A stretch of DNA of 64,000 nucleotides from Stappia sp. (GCF_040110915.1 NZ_CP157793.1:2802939-2866938); one strand, 5' to 3'; shown: positions 28,190 through 39,782, counted from the first letter of the stretch. Numbers and translations are program-made. Notes: generated by a model not told the origin, from the sequence alone.

Positions 28190-29626
28190 TCACCGTGCCG
28201 GAAAACCGCGCGCGCGCCACTGGGAGCGCGGGACGGGCGGGCCGACGCGGAAGGAGAAGCGTTCGACCCGGGTCACGCCGGGGTCGGTTTCGCAGCGGAA
28301 ATTCAGCTCGTACCATTGCCCGCGCGAGCGATAGGCGGCGCGGGCCGGTTCCAGCACATTGCCCGGGGCGGGGCGGAAGGACGGCAGCAGTTCCGCCGGC
28401 CGGTCGGGATAGAGGCTGGAAATCTGCGCGCGCAGTTCCGTCACGCACAGAAGATTGAGCCGCTGCGGTCCGGACAGACCGGCCATCGCCGTGCGCCCGC
28501 GCGCGCCACCGAGGATCTGGTTGGAGAAGAGTTCCTGCGCAGACCCGGTTCGCGGACCGCCGCCAGGCGGCGTCAGCTCCACCGCGCGCCCGGGCAGGCG
28601 CACGCCGGGCGGCAAGGTCTCGTCCTCCACCGCGCGCCCCGGCGCGCCCGGCACCGTCCGCGCCAGATCCCGCAGGACAGGTTCCGGCGGCGGAACCGGC
28701 TTGGCGCGCGGCGCGGCCGCCGCGATGGCCGCGAAAGCCCCCTCGCCATCCGGCGCGCTCGCAGGGGCCTCGTCCACCGCTGTCTCGCCTTCGCGCGCGA
28801 CCTCGCCCAGGGCCTCAGGCCCCTCGGCGCTCTCCGCCTCGGGCGCAGGGTCCTCCGCGCTTTCTGTGTCGGTGGTTTCTGTCTCGGCGTTCTCCGTGTC
28901 GCCGGTCTCGCCGACCGCTGTTTCAGGTGTTTCGGTGTCGGCTGTCTCGGTGTCGGTGCGCCCGTTTTCCGCGCGCGCCGTCTCCGTCGCCGCATCATCG
29001 GCGCCCATGTCCCCGGCCGGGACGTCCCCCTCCTCGCGGGAGGCCTCGGCCGGTTCGCCGGCCGCCTCCCCGGCGTCGGCCCGGGCGGGATCTTCGCCCG
29101 TAGTCTCGCCCCCATTTTCGCCCGCGTCTGCGGCAGACGGCGCGTCTTCGGCGGCCGGCGGCAGCGCGTCGCGGAGCGCTTCGTCCCGCGTGCCCTCAGC
29201 GGGGCGCGCCTCCTCGGCGAACTCCTCGACCGCCTGCAACGTCCGAACGCTGCCGGCCTCCGGCTGCGGCGCGTCCTCGACCTCTTGCGGTTCGGGCTCC
29301 GGTTGGGGCTCCGGTTCGGGCACGGGTTCAGGCTCGGGCACAGGCTCCGGTTCCGGCGCGGGCTCGGGTTCGGGAACGGCTGCGGGCGCTTCGGTCTCCG
29401 CCTCTTCCGGCGCCGGCGGTTCGGGAGCGGGGGCCGGCGCGACCTCGGGCGCCTGCGGCGCGGCCGGCGGCGGCACGAGCTCAACCTCGAGCGGTGCGTC
29501 CTCGATCCCCGGGGGCGGCGTCCGGTCCGGCTCCGGCGCAGCGACCATCAGCGCCACGACAAGCGCATGCAGGACGAGCGAGGCCGAAAGGCCCGCCACC
29601 CACGCCCGTCGGTCGCCGGGTGGCAT
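28190..29626 (-). CDS. DUF930 domain protein with N-terminal membrane anchor and acidic/proline linker
   Basis: About 478 residues. One TonB-like membrane helix lies near the N-terminus (VAGLSASLVLHALVVALMVAA). It is followed by a long disordered region rich in PEPEP repeats (roughly residues 75-125) and a Thr/Glu-rich stretch (roughly 230-270). A C-terminal DUF930 domain of about 110 residues closes the protein (LCVTELRAQISSLYPDRPAELLPSF, then YELNFRCETDPGVTRVERFSFRVG). It is probably anchored in the inner membrane with the domain in the periplasm; function unknown. The ATG at 29626 is preferred; an in-frame GTG at 29704 would add 26 residues. Confidence 0.85.
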   Translation of the reverse strand: MPPGDRRAWVAGLSASLVLHALVVALMVAAPEPDRTPPPGIEDAPLEVELVPPPAAPQAPEVAPAPAPEPPAPEEAETEAPAAVPEPEPAPEPEPVPEPEPVPEPEPQPEPEPQEVEDAPQPEAGSVRTLQAVEEFAEEARPAEGTRDEALRDALPPAAEDAPSAADAGENGGETTGEDPARADAGEAAGEPAEASREEGDVPAGDMGADDAATETARAENGRTDTETADTETPETAVGETGDTENAETETTDTESAEDPAPEAESAEGPEALGEVAREGETAVDEAPASAPDGEGAFAAIAAAAPRAKPVPPPEPVLRDLARTVPGAPGRAVEDETLPPGVRLPGRAVELTPPGGGPRTGSAQELFSNQILGGARGRTAMAGLSGPQRLNLLCVTELRAQISSLYPDRPAELLPSFRPAPGNVLEPARAAYRSRGQWYELNFRCETDPGVTRVERFSFRVGPPVPRSQWRARGFPAR

Positions 29627-29811
29627 CGCTTGCCGCCCCGGGCGGTCCGGCACGATGTCCGTCGCTGCGGTGATGGTCGTCGCCTCCGGGTTCGCGGGAT
29701 CCACTCCCGCCGCGATCCGATCCGATACGGCCGGCGGATGCCCGCAGGCTGAGGGAGCGCATGCGCCGCGTCAATCGCATCCGTGGTCGGGAAACGCGCG
29801 CGCCGTAACAC

Positions 29812-29840
29812 AAAAAACCCGGCGTCGCCGCCGGGTTTTT
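29812..29840 (-). terminator. Rho-independent terminator of rpoD
   Basis: A 7-bp GC stem CCCGGCG/CGCCGGG (29818-29824 with 29829-29835) with a 4-base loop. It is flanked by six A and five T residues, so it can work on both strands. It lies just past the rpoD stop (29864) on the minus strand. Confidence 0.9.
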
Positions 29841-29863
29841 CAGGAACCGTCCGGCACGCGCGA

Positions 29864-31882
<2,019 letters not shown>

Positions 31883-32373
31883 GTTTTTCTCCGGCCTCGC
31901 CGGCCTCTCGCGGCCTGGCGCTGTCGCGTTTCAATTCGGGATCGCCCGCCCGCCACCGCATGCCGATGCACGCGGACGAGGCACGGCCCGCCTCCGCGTC
32001 ACCGCGGATCCGGGCGTCGATTTCCTACTGGTAAATGCTGTCCGTTAAGTGCCACTTAACCCTGCAAGACGATTCGACAAGCTGGACCTCGCCTCGACAC
32101 CGAACGTCTCCGCGAGCGTGCATGTGGATCGGTGGTTTGCGACACCGAACCCGATACGGGTTTTTGAGACAGCCGGGTGATTTCCTGCCGCTTGGGAGGC
32201 GATGCCGTCTGGGCTGCCGGACGCGGCGCGAACGCTGTCTAATGGGTCTATGTAGCGTACCGGCGGGGATTCGCAAGAGTGATTCGCCGCGCGTCAATCG
32301 ATTCGGCGCGCAATCCCCATCGCGTGAGCCCCCTTCGCCCCGCGATACTGCGCGGGGAGCCCCCTTACGCCCC
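31883..32373. other. dnaG-rpoD intergenic region
   Basis: No gene seen in 491 bases. The rpoD-proximal part (32030-32060) is AT-richer and contains the 17-base palindrome at 32044-32060. The region is expected to hold rpoD promoters on the minus strand. Confidence 0.6.
32044..32060. promoter_or_regulatory. Palindrome upstream of rpoD
   Basis: GTTAAGTG and CACTTAAC form a perfect 8-bp inverted repeat around one central base, about 160 bases upstream of the rpoD start. It lacks a T-run, so it is more likely a protein-binding site than a terminator. The binding protein is unknown. Confidence 0.5.
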
Positions 32374-34359
32374 TTACGCCGGAGCCGCCAGCGGGACAGC
32401 GGCCGTTTCCGCACCGCCGCCGCGCAGCTGGCGCGCCCGCTCGGCGAGCGCGTGTTCGTCGCGCGCGCATTCCTCGCGCCGGCGCGCGAGATCCTGCGAG
32501 TGGGCGCGGATGCGCTCCCAGTCGCCTTCCTCCAGCGTATCGCCGAGCGACGCCAGTTCCTCCTCCAGATCCGCCTCGGCCGCGCGCAGTTCCAGCAGGT
32601 CGAGGTAGTGGGCGAAGAGATCCTCCACGAAGTCGACCGGCGGGTCGAAGCGCAGGATCGGCAGCCGCTGGGCGAGATCGCGAAAGCGCGCCTGCCCGCG
32701 CGCGCCCGGCTCATGCATCGGCCCCGCCTCCCCCTCGCCGAGCGCCTCGCTCAGGATCTGATAGAAGCGCGTGTCGAGCGTTTCGAAGAAGCGGCTGACG
32801 GGAACATCCTCCAGCTCCGTCGCGATACGGCACAATTCGTCTCGGAAGCGCGCATGCAGCGCGTCGCCGAAGCCGGCGGTGCTCAGCCGCTCCACGTGGC
32901 GCTCAAGCAGATGCGGGTACTTGAGGCAAAGCCCGCACAGGATGCGCTCATTGCCGAACATCGTCGTTTCGGGCAGGTCGCCGCCGCGCGCCGGCAGCGA
33001 GGGCTCCTCCGCCCCGCTCGCGCCGGGACGACGGGCGGGGCGCGCGCCTCCCGCGCCGCGCTGCGCGCGGGCCTGCTGGTAGAAGAGGTTCGACAGGCGC
33101 AGACGGATGTCGAGCTGGTAGCCGCGCCGCACCCGCTCGTCGGCGATCGTGCGCACCAGATCGTCGAGGCTCTTTTCCAGCGCCGCGCGCCGTTCCGGCG
33201 TGTCGATGCGCGCGGCCTGCACCTCGCGCTCCCACAGCACCTCGATCAGCGGCCGGCTGCCGGAGAGCGCACCGGCGAAAGTCTCGCGCCCGCCCGTCTG
33301 GATCAGGTCGTCCGGGTCCTTGCCGTCGGGCAGGAACACGAAGCCGAAGGAATAGCCGCTCTTCAGCCCCGGCAGGATGCGGTCGACCGCGCGGTGCGCC
33401 GCCGACACGCCCGCCGCGTCGCCGTCGAAACAGACGACCGGCTCCGGCGCCAGCCGCCAGAGCCTGGCCACCTGCTCCTCGGTGAAGGCCGTGCCGAGCG
33501 CGGCCACCACATTGCGCATGCCGGCCTGCCAGATCGCGATGGCATCCATGTAACCTTCCACCACGATCGCCTGGCCCGACCGATGGGCGGGCTCGCGGGC
33601 GCGGTGAAAGTTGAAGACCATCGTTCCCTTGTGGAACAGCGGCGTTTCAGGGGAGTTGAGGTATTTCGGCTGGCCGTCGGGGTCGAGCGTGCGCCCGCCG
33701 AAGGCGATCACCCGGCCGCGGTCGTCCTGGATCGGGATCATCAGCCGGTTGCGGAAACGGTCGTAGGACGCGCGCCCGTCGTCGGGACGGATGACGAGCC
33801 CGGCCTCGATCATCTGCGCCTCGTCCACGCCCTTGCCGATCAGATGGCGCTTGAGCGCGTCGCGCCCGTTCGGCGCATAGCCGAAGCGGAATTCGCGCAA
33901 GGTCTCCGGCAACAGCTTCCGCCGCGCGACATAGGCGCGCGCCGCCTCGCCGCTGGAAGTCGCGAATTCGTCCTGAAAGAAGCGTGCCGCCATCTCGCAG
34001 ATCTCGGCGAGACCGGCGCGCCGCTCGGCCCGCGCCGCCGCCTGCGGATCGGGCGCCGGCAGGGGAACGCCGGCCTGTTCGGCGAGCCGCTCCACCGCCT
34101 CGGGAAAGCTCAGCCCCTCGGTCTCGGTGAGAAAGCGGAAGTGATCGCCCGACGCGCCGCAGCCGAAGCACTTGTAGCGCCCCCGCCGGTCGTCGACGTG
34201 GAAGCTCGGCGTCTTTTCCTGGTGAAACGGGCAGCAGGCCCAGAAGTCGCCGCGCGCCGGCTGGCTCTTGCGCCGGTCCCAGCTCACGCGCCGCGCCACG
34301 ACATCCGAAATCGGAAGCCGGTCGCGGATCTCGTCGAGCAATCCGGGAGAAAAGCGCAT
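32374..34359 (-). CDS. dnaG: DNA primase DnaG
   Basis: A 661-residue primase that makes RNA primers at the replication fork. The N-terminal CHC2 zinc finger has C43, H46, C64 and C67. The TOPRIM catalytic core has AIVVEGYMDAIAI and VVCFDGDAAG, with PDGKDPDDLI after it. The C-terminal helicase-binding domain starts near residue 440 and carries an arginine/glycine linker. The ATG at 34359 gives the canonical RFSPGLLDEIRDRLPISDVV start. It is upstream of rpoD and downstream of yqeY. Confidence 0.97.
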   Translation of the reverse strand: MRFSPGLLDEIRDRLPISDVVARRVSWDRRKSQPARGDFWACCPFHQEKTPSFHVDDRRGRYKCFGCGASGDHFRFLTETEGLSFPEAVERLAEQAGVPLPAPDPQAAARAERRAGLAEICEMAARFFQDEFATSSGEAARAYVARRKLLPETLREFRFGYAPNGRDALKRHLIGKGVDEAQMIEAGLVIRPDDGRASYDRFRNRLMIPIQDDRGRVIAFGGRTLDPDGQPKYLNSPETPLFHKGTMVFNFHRAREPAHRSGQAIVVEGYMDAIAIWQAGMRNVVAALGTAFTEEQVARLWRLAPEPVVCFDGDAAGVSAAHRAVDRILPGLKSGYSFGFVFLPDGKDPDDLIQTGGRETFAGALSGSRPLIEVLWEREVQAARIDTPERRAALEKSLDDLVRTIADERVRRGYQLDIRLRLSNLFYQQARAQRGAGGARPARRPGASGAEEPSLPARGGDLPETTMFGNERILCGLCLKYPHLLERHVERLSTAGFGDALHARFRDELCRIATELEDVPVSRFFETLDTRFYQILSEALGEGEAGPMHEPGARGQARFRDLAQRLPILRFDPPVDFVEDLFAHYLDLLELRAAEADLEEELASLGDTLEEGDWERIRAHSQDLARRREECARDEHALAERARQLRGGGAETAAVPLAAPA

Positions 34360-34690
34360 GTCTGGTCCTGTTCGAACAAGGCGGATCGACGGCGGAGATT
34401 GCCCACACGGCGCGAGGATCGTCGCGGGCCCGGACGGTGCGACCCGGTCAGGCCCTGCCCCCCACACGGGATCCCACGCCCGGTCCCGGCGCGCGGGCTG
34501 CATGGCGTCCGCGAGCGGCGCAGTCTATCGCAAGGAGGCGGGGCGCACCACGCGCAAGGCGCGCATCGAGGAAGCGATGGGGACAGCCGTGCACGGTGTG
34601 TGGACAGGGCGGCGGCCCGGACGCGGCCACCGGCCGCGAGGGGCCGGAGCGGACCGGCCGACGGTCAAGGTCGAGGCGGAGCCGGCGGTG
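34360..34690. other. yqeY-dnaG intergenic region
   Basis: No gene, repeat or clear hairpin seen in 331 GC-rich bases. It may contain a dnaG promoter on the minus strand. Confidence 0.5.
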
Positions 34691-35146
34691 TCAGTCGAGG
34701 CGGAGAAGATCCTTCACCACGCAGCTGGCGCGCACGAAATCCATCTGCCCCGGATAGCGCTGCTTGAGTGCCGCCATGCAGCGCCCCATATCGCGCAAGC
34801 CGCTTGCGTTGATGTCGCGCACGACATCCTCGCAGGCTTCCTTCATGGCGACATCGTCGAACTGCTTGGGCAGAAACTCGCGAATGATCTCGACTTCTTC
34901 CCGCTCCTGTTCGGCGAGATCCAGCTGTCCGGCCTCCTCGAAATCGCGGATCGAGGCGCTGCGCTGCTGCACCATCTTCTGCAGAACCTGCTCGATCTCG
35001 GCATCGGCAACCCCGTCGCGACCGCTCGCCCGCGCCCGCGCGTCGCGATCCTGGATCGCGGCAAGCAGCAGGCGCAGCGTCGCCGCCCGATGTTTGTCGT
35101 TGCTCTCCACGGCCCCTTGCAGCGCCGCATCGATCCTTTCACGCAT
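34691..35146 (-). CDS. GatB/YqeY domain protein
   Basis: A 151-residue helical protein of the YqeY family, related to the tail domain of GatB. Family motifs are THR-rich helix KHRAATLRLLLAAIQDRD, a central VLQKMVQQRSASIRDFEEAGQLDLAEQE and EFLPKQFDD, with the final DMGRCMAALKQRYPGQMD. It is thought to interact with tRNA or amidotransferase complexes, but the role is not established. It is commonly placed before dnaG-rpoD in Alphaproteobacteria, as here. ATG at 35146. Confidence 0.92.
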   Translation of the reverse strand: MRERIDAALQGAVESNDKHRAATLRLLLAAIQDRDARARASGRDGVADAEIEQVLQKMVQQRSASIRDFEEAGQLDLAEQEREEVEIIREFLPKQFDDVAMKEACEDVVRDINASGLRDMGRCMAALKQRYPGQMDFVRASCVVKDLLRLD

Positions 35147-35477
35147 GACCTACCCTGTCGTCCGCTCGTCGGCTCCGGGTCCGTTTCGGCGAAACGGAAC
35201 TCCAGGACATGACGTTCATCGATCAAGTCTTTGTTTTTCTTCTATATTTTTCGAAGGGCCGAGAGTTGACCGTTGCACCGGCTTCCCATAAAGTGCGGCC
35301 CTCGAAAGCACCGTTGACACCAACACCGTGCTGCGTCAAGGCACTCGGATCGCAAGACACGAGCCGCCAGGTCGCAGGAAATAGGCGTCCAGTGCGAAAG
35401 AGCAAGGTGTCCGACGCGCGACAGCCAAAGCGCCCGGCACGCCAGAACAGTCACCGTTCGAAACGAGAAAGCACCAC
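35147..35477. other. yqeY-carA divergent promoter region
   Basis: No gene supported in 331 bases. It contains an AT-rich patch at 35225-35255, the likely carA promoter (35266-35292), and a leader of about 175 bases before the carA ATG. I see no clear attenuator hairpin with a T-run. Confidence 0.55.
35266..35292 (+). promoter_or_regulatory. Probable carA promoter
   Basis: TTGACC (35266-35271) and CATAAA (35287-35292) are spaced 15 bases apart, or 16 to ATAAAG. They resemble sigma-70 -35 and -10 elements upstream of carA on the same strand. Confidence 0.5.
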
Positions 35478-36695
35478 ATGACGACCGCCGACGCCTGGTC
35501 CGCGACGCCGCCCACGGCCATCCTCGTGCTGGCCGACGGCACCATCATCGAAGGCCAGGGGTTCGGCGCGACCGGCCAGGCCTGCGCCGAGGTGTGCTTC
35601 AACACCGCCCTCACCGGCTACGAGGAAATCCTCACCGACCCGTCCTATGCCGGGCAGATCGTCACTTTCACCTTCCCGCATATCGGGAACGTGGGGACGA
35701 ACGACGAGGATGTCGAGACGGTCAACATGGCCGCCGCCTCGGGCGTGCGCGGCACCATCGTGCGCGCCGACGTCAGCGAGCCCTCCAACTACCGCGCGGC
35801 GCGCCACTTCGACGCCTGGCTGAAGGCGCGCGGGATCATCGGCCTTTCGGGCATCGACACCCGGGCGCTCACCGCGCTGATCCGCGAGACCGGCGCCGCC
35901 AACGCGGTGATCGCGCATGATCCCGACGGCAACTTCGACAAGGACGCGCTGAAGGCAGCGGCCGCGAACTGGCCCGGGCTCGTCGGCATGGATCTCGCCA
36001 AGGACGTCACCGCCGGCCAGAGCTACGGCTGGACGCAAACGCCCTGGGAATGGAACAAGGGCTACGGCGAGCGCACCGACGGTCCGTTCAAGGTCGTGGC
36101 CATCGACTACGGCATGAAGCGCAACATCCTGCGGCTTCTGACCGATGCCGGCTGCGACGTCACGACGCTGCCCGCGACCGCCACCGCCGAGGAGGTTCTG
36201 GCCCACGATCCGGACGGCATTTTCCTGTCGAACGGCCCCGGCGATCCGGCGGCGACCGGCGTCTACGCGGTTCCCGAGATCCGCAAGCTGGTCGAAAGCG
36301 GCTTGCCGGTCTTCGGCATCTGCCTCGGCCACCAGATGCTCGCGCTGGCGCTCGGCGCAAAGACCGTGAAGATGCACCAGGGCCACCACGGCGCGAACCA
36401 TCCGGTCTTCGACCGCACGACCGGAAAGGTCGAGATCACCTCGATGAACCACGGCTTCGCGGTCGACCGCGAGACGCTGCCCGAGGGCGTGGAGGAAACC
36501 CACGTATCGCTGTTCGACGGCTCCAACTGCGGGCTTCGGCTGGGCGACCGGCCGGTGTTCTCCGTGCAGTATCACCCGGAAGCCTCGCCCGGACCGCGCG
36601 ACAGCCACTATCTCTTCCTGCGCTTCACCAACCTGATGCGCGCCCGCAAGGGCCAGCAGCCGGTGGCGGAAAAGGCCTCCGCGCCGGCCGCCTGA
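35478..36695 (+). CDS. carA: Carbamoyl-phosphate synthase small subunit
   Basis: The glutamine amidotransferase subunit (405 residues) that feeds ammonia to CarB for pyrimidine and arginine synthesis. The N-terminal CPSase small domain has LADGTIIEGQGFG and FNTALTGYEEILTDPSYAGQ. The class I amidotransferase domain has the nucleophilic cysteine in VFGICLGHQMLALA and the His-Glu pair in YHPEASPGP. ATG at 35478. Its partner carB begins 3.3 kb downstream on the same strand, separated by three regulator genes. Confidence 0.97.
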   Translation: MTTADAWSATPPTAILVLADGTIIEGQGFGATGQACAEVCFNTALTGYEEILTDPSYAGQIVTFTFPHIGNVGTNDEDVETVNMAAASGVRGTIVRADVSEPSNYRAARHFDAWLKARGIIGLSGIDTRALTALIRETGAANAVIAHDPDGNFDKDALKAAAANWPGLVGMDLAKDVTAGQSYGWTQTPWEWNKGYGERTDGPFKVVAIDYGMKRNILRLLTDAGCDVTTLPATATAEEVLAHDPDGIFLSNGPGDPAATGVYAVPEIRKLVESGLPVFGICLGHQMLALALGAKTVKMHQGHHGANHPVFDRTTGKVEITSMNHGFAVDRETLPEGVEETHVSLFDGSNCGLRLGDRPVFSVQYHPEASPGPRDSHYLFLRFTNLMRARKGQQPVAEKASAPAA

Positions 36696-36724
36696 GGGCG
36701 GGCGCAGTCCGCACGCAACGCAAC

Positions 36725-36756
36725 AAAAAACGCCGGGTCGCCCCGGCGTTTTTTTT
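36725..36756. terminator. Bidirectional terminator between carA and merR-family gene
   Basis: Stem CGCCGGG (36731-36737) with CCCGGCG (36742-36748), 4-base loop, six A on the left and eight T on the right. It serves carA on the plus strand and the converging regulator gene on the minus strand. Confidence 0.92.
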
Positions 36757-36817
36757 GACAGGCCCCGGATCGGCGACGACCGGTCCGGCGACCTCAGTTG
36801 CAGCCCGTGCGGCAGGA

Positions 36818-37270
36818 TCAGGCAGGCGCGCCGGCTTCGATCAGCCCGTCGAGCGCGGTCAGGACGTCATCCATCTCCGCGATCTGGTCGCGCAGCTGAA
36901 GCTGCTGCTCCTTGAGCATCTCGTCCTGACGGCGGCAGATCTCGCGCAGTTGCGCCAGCTGCGCCCCGCGTTCCATGCGCCCTTCGACCAGCGCGATGAC
37001 GTCGCGGATTTCGGTGAGGGTCAGGCCCAGACGCTTGGCCTGGAGGATCACCCGCATGCGCCCGATATCGCGGGCATGATAGTACCGGCGCGCGCCGCGG
37101 CGTTCGGGATTGAGCAATCCCTTTTCCTCGTAGAAGCGCAGGGCGCGCAAGGTAACCCCGAAGGTCTCGGCCATTTCGGCGATCGAAAGCTTGCGGTCAT
37201 CCTTGGCGTCAACGTCGATCGGCCCCGCCAGATCCGGCGCCACGCCGCGTTTCCCCGATATGTCCAACAT
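36818..37270 (-). CDS. MerR-family regulator
   Basis: A 150-residue MerR protein. The HTH (LSIAEMAETFGVTLRALRFYEEKGLL) is preceded by an unusual 27-residue N-terminal tail, and the dimerisation helix runs to about residue 135. No cysteines that would mark a metal or thiol sensor are seen in the C-terminal loop, so it is more likely to sense a small organic effector or act structurally. ATG at 37270. A 686-base non-coding region lies upstream. The target gene is unknown. Confidence 0.87.
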   Translation of the reverse strand: MLDISGKRGVAPDLAGPIDVDAKDDRKLSIAEMAETFGVTLRALRFYEEKGLLNPERRGARRYYHARDIGRMRVILQAKRLGLTLTEIRDVIALVEGRMERGAQLAQLREICRRQDEMLKEQQLQLRDQIAEMDDVLTALDGLIEAGAPA

Positions 37271-37956
37271 TCCGATACTCTTCTCGTTGCGTTTTTCTGT
37301 TGTTCGCGGGCCCTGGGCCAATGCCCCGGTTCCCGATCGCCGATACGGTCGTTCGGCCGGGACCCCCGAGGCCGAACAGAGATCGCCGATCCCGCACGCT
37401 CCCGCTGCGTTACAGGCTGTGAAACACTCCATACGCCGGCTGTCGGCGGGGCACGTGGCCGCTGCGACACCCACTCGGCGACGACGGAACTATCTCACTT
37501 TCCGTTGCGGCCGACGTTCTCATTTTACGCCATTTTCTTATCATTTCGCTCCGTGGAATGAAAAATAAGGCAATCGAGACATGATTTTTCGTCATGATGT
37601 GATGCCAAACGCTCCGGCGGCAACCAAAGAGCGGTGTGCCGCAACGTCTCGGCCGGCCATTAATATGATTTTTAGGAGGTTTTATTTTTGGAAGTTCGCA
37701 AGACCCCGACGTGAAACTTGAGATGAGAGACGTTCAAGACTGAAAACTTGACGATTACGATTTCGATTTCTTGAGTACTTCAAAGCAGAAATAATTCCAA
37801 AGAATGAGGTCCGGCGCCGGAACTCCATGGCCCGCGACAGACGAACGCCGCCGCGCACTGTGAAACATCCGCAATCTTCTCAGCGGTTAACGGCCGGCAT
37901 CAGCACCCGCTCGCGAAAAACGGGAGGTCGCATCGAAATCTCTCTCCAAACGTGCA
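37271..37956. other. AT-rich gap upstream of the MerR-family gene
   Basis: No gene supported in 686 bases. The part from about 37530 to 37810 is clearly AT-richer than the surroundings. It contains CATGATTTTTCGTCATG (37579-37595 region), an imperfect inverted repeat, and an AGGAGG at about 37675 followed only by a very short frame starting with TTG. Promoters for the MerR-family gene are expected here. Confidence 0.5.
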
Positions 37957-39012
37957 TCAGGCCGAAATTCCCCCGCCGCGCCACACCGACGGCGGACACC
38001 CGAACCAGCGCCGCGCCGCCCGCGTGAAGTTCCCGGTCGCGGAGAATCCCAGGCGGAAGGCGATCTGCGAGACCGTCAGGTCGGTATGGCGCAGAAAATC
38101 GGAGGCCATGCGCTGGCGCAGCGCATCGTGCAGCGCGTGAAACGTCAGGCCGCGCTCGCGCAGCCGGCGCTGCAGCACCCGGGTGCTCATGGCCAGGTCC
38201 GAGGCGATGTCGGCGGCGGTGAGCGCCGGTTCGGCGACGCGGGCGCCGATGGCGTCGTTGACGGCGGAGACGAAATCCTGGACGCGCTTGCGCTCGTCGA
38301 GCCGGCGGCGGTTGAGGTCGCAGAGTGCGGCGAAGAGATCCGTGTCGTGCAGGGGATTGCGGGCACCGGCCGGATCGACGCGAAAATGCAGCGCATTGCG
38401 CGGGGCGGAAAACCGCACCGGCGCGCCGAAGAACGTCTCATGGGCCACGCCGGACCCCGGACGGCCGCGGGCCAGGTCCACCTGCTCCAGGCGCACCCCC
38501 GGACCGGCGCAGATCATCAGCCGGGCGAAGGTCTTGCTCAACGAGCGGTCGGTGAACTGATCCCGGCAGACGAGCGCCCGCGAGAAGGAATAGGACAGCG
38601 TGGCTCGCGCGCCCTCTTGCCGCATCTCCGTCTCCACCGCGTCGACCACGATGCGCAGGAACCGGGCGCTGACCTCCAGCGCGCTCAGGAAATCCGGCGC
38701 ATAGCGGGCCGCCAGGGAGACCGTGTCATCCGGCCCCGGCCCGAGCGACCGCGTCCAGTTGAGGGCAAAGGCCGGATCGCCGGCCTCCACGCTGCAGGCC
38801 TCCAGCACGAGGGCATGCATGCGCAGGCTCATGTGATCCCAAAGGGCCGGCGGGCCGTCCGGCGCGTCGCCGCCGAGCGTTTGCAGGATCCGGGCATGGG
38901 AAATGCCGCGCAGGGCGCAATAGTCGGCAAGGCCGGCCTGCGCGCGCGCGTGGACGCACAACAGGTCGCTTGCGGGAACGGCTTCGGGGCGCGCTAACAT
39001 GGGAGCATCCAT
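37957..39012 (-). CDS. AraC-family regulator with arabinose-binding-type N-terminal domain
   Basis: A 351-residue regulator. The N-terminal 230 residues match the Arabinose_bd (PF12625) sensor type found in OruR/ArgR/VirF-like AraC proteins. The C-terminal AraC HTH pair has ADIASDLAMSTRVLQRRLRERGLTF and VSQIAFRLGFSATGNFTRAARRWFG. Such proteins often control catabolic genes, but none is adjacent. The ATG at 39012 is chosen; 39000 is an alternative. It is divergent from the small HTH gene upstream of carB. Confidence 0.9.
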   Translation of the reverse strand: MDAPMLARPEAVPASDLLCVHARAQAGLADYCALRGISHARILQTLGGDAPDGPPALWDHMSLRMHALVLEACSVEAGDPAFALNWTRSLGPGPDDTVSLAARYAPDFLSALEVSARFLRIVVDAVETEMRQEGARATLSYSFSRALVCRDQFTDRSLSKTFARLMICAGPGVRLEQVDLARGRPGSGVAHETFFGAPVRFSAPRNALHFRVDPAGARNPLHDTDLFAALCDLNRRRLDERKRVQDFVSAVNDAIGARVAEPALTAADIASDLAMSTRVLQRRLRERGLTFHALHDALRQRMASDFLRHTDLTVSQIAFRLGFSATGNFTRAARRWFGCPPSVWRGGGISA

Positions 39013-39431
39013 CACCGCTGCGCAGGGATCGCCGATGCGGCGTGTCGCCGCAAAGGCGTGCCGCGCCCTGCTTGTCTCGACGGCATTCCAAACGGCTTAT
39101 CAAGCTTGGCCTTGGCGTTCCAGATCGAACCGCCGACCGAGGCCCGTTTCCCGGCGGAAGGTAAATGTAGGAAAGCGGCGAAGTTTGACATTTTCCCGGC
39201 AAGCCCCGATTGATGGATCTGCCGAGGGCGGGAGCACATGGTGCGCCATCGCGCGCCAGGTCGGCAGAGCCGGGACGGCAAGCGCGGGACCCGGCGACGC
39301 GCAAGGACGGGGCGGCAGTGCAGGACGTGGCGGCAGAATGGGGCGCGGCGGCAGGATGGGGCAAGATCCCCCGACCGCGCGAAACGGGCACAAGACAGAC
39401 ACGAAACGGGCGGAACCGGACCGGGGCGGAC
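39013..39431. other. Divergent region between AraC-family and XRE-family genes
   Basis: No gene supported in 419 bases. It contains short GGCAGNNNGGGGCG-type repeats around 39310-39360 (GGCGGCAG recurs) and probably the promoters of both flanking regulator genes. Confidence 0.45.
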
Positions 39432-39782
39432 ATGACGAAAAAGGCGGATGAGCGAACCGGCTTCGCGGTCATGACCCCGGAGCATTTCCGACAGTGGCGC
39501 AAGTCGCTGGGCCTGAAGCAGAAGGACGCGGCGGACCGTCTGGGGCTCAAGAAGCGGATGATCCAGTATTACGAGAAAGGCGACCGCGACGGTCGCCCGG
39601 TCGAGATCCCCAAGTCCGTGCGCCTGGCCTGCTATGCGATTTCCAAGGGGATCGACGACTTCAACGGCGAGACCTCGCTGGCCGAGGCGCCCGGCCCCGA
39701 CGCCGGCCCCAATGCCGACCCTGGCGACGCAGCCTCCCCGGCCGAGGCGGACGCGCCCGCGAACGACGACCGCGCGCCCTGA
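39432..39782 (+). CDS. Small XRE-family helix-turn-helix protein
   Basis: A 116-residue protein. Residues about 14-60 form a Cro/CI-type HTH (MTPEHFRQWRKSLGLKQKDAADRLGLKKRMIQYYEKG), and a disordered Ala/Pro/Asp tail follows. It lies directly upstream of carB on the same strand with 201 bases between. Small HTH proteins at this position are seen in related genomes, but the target is unknown. ATG at 39432; an internal ATG at 39471 is possible. Confidence 0.85.
   Translation: MTKKADERTGFAVMTPEHFRQWRKSLGLKQKDAADRLGLKKRMIQYYEKGDRDGRPVEIPKSVRLACYAISKGIDDFNGETSLAEAPGPDAGPNADPGDAASPAEADAPANDDRAP

Noticed and set aside
37660-37720. A gene after the AGGAGG at about 37675
   Set aside because: The only in-phase frame begins with TTG and stops after eight codons.
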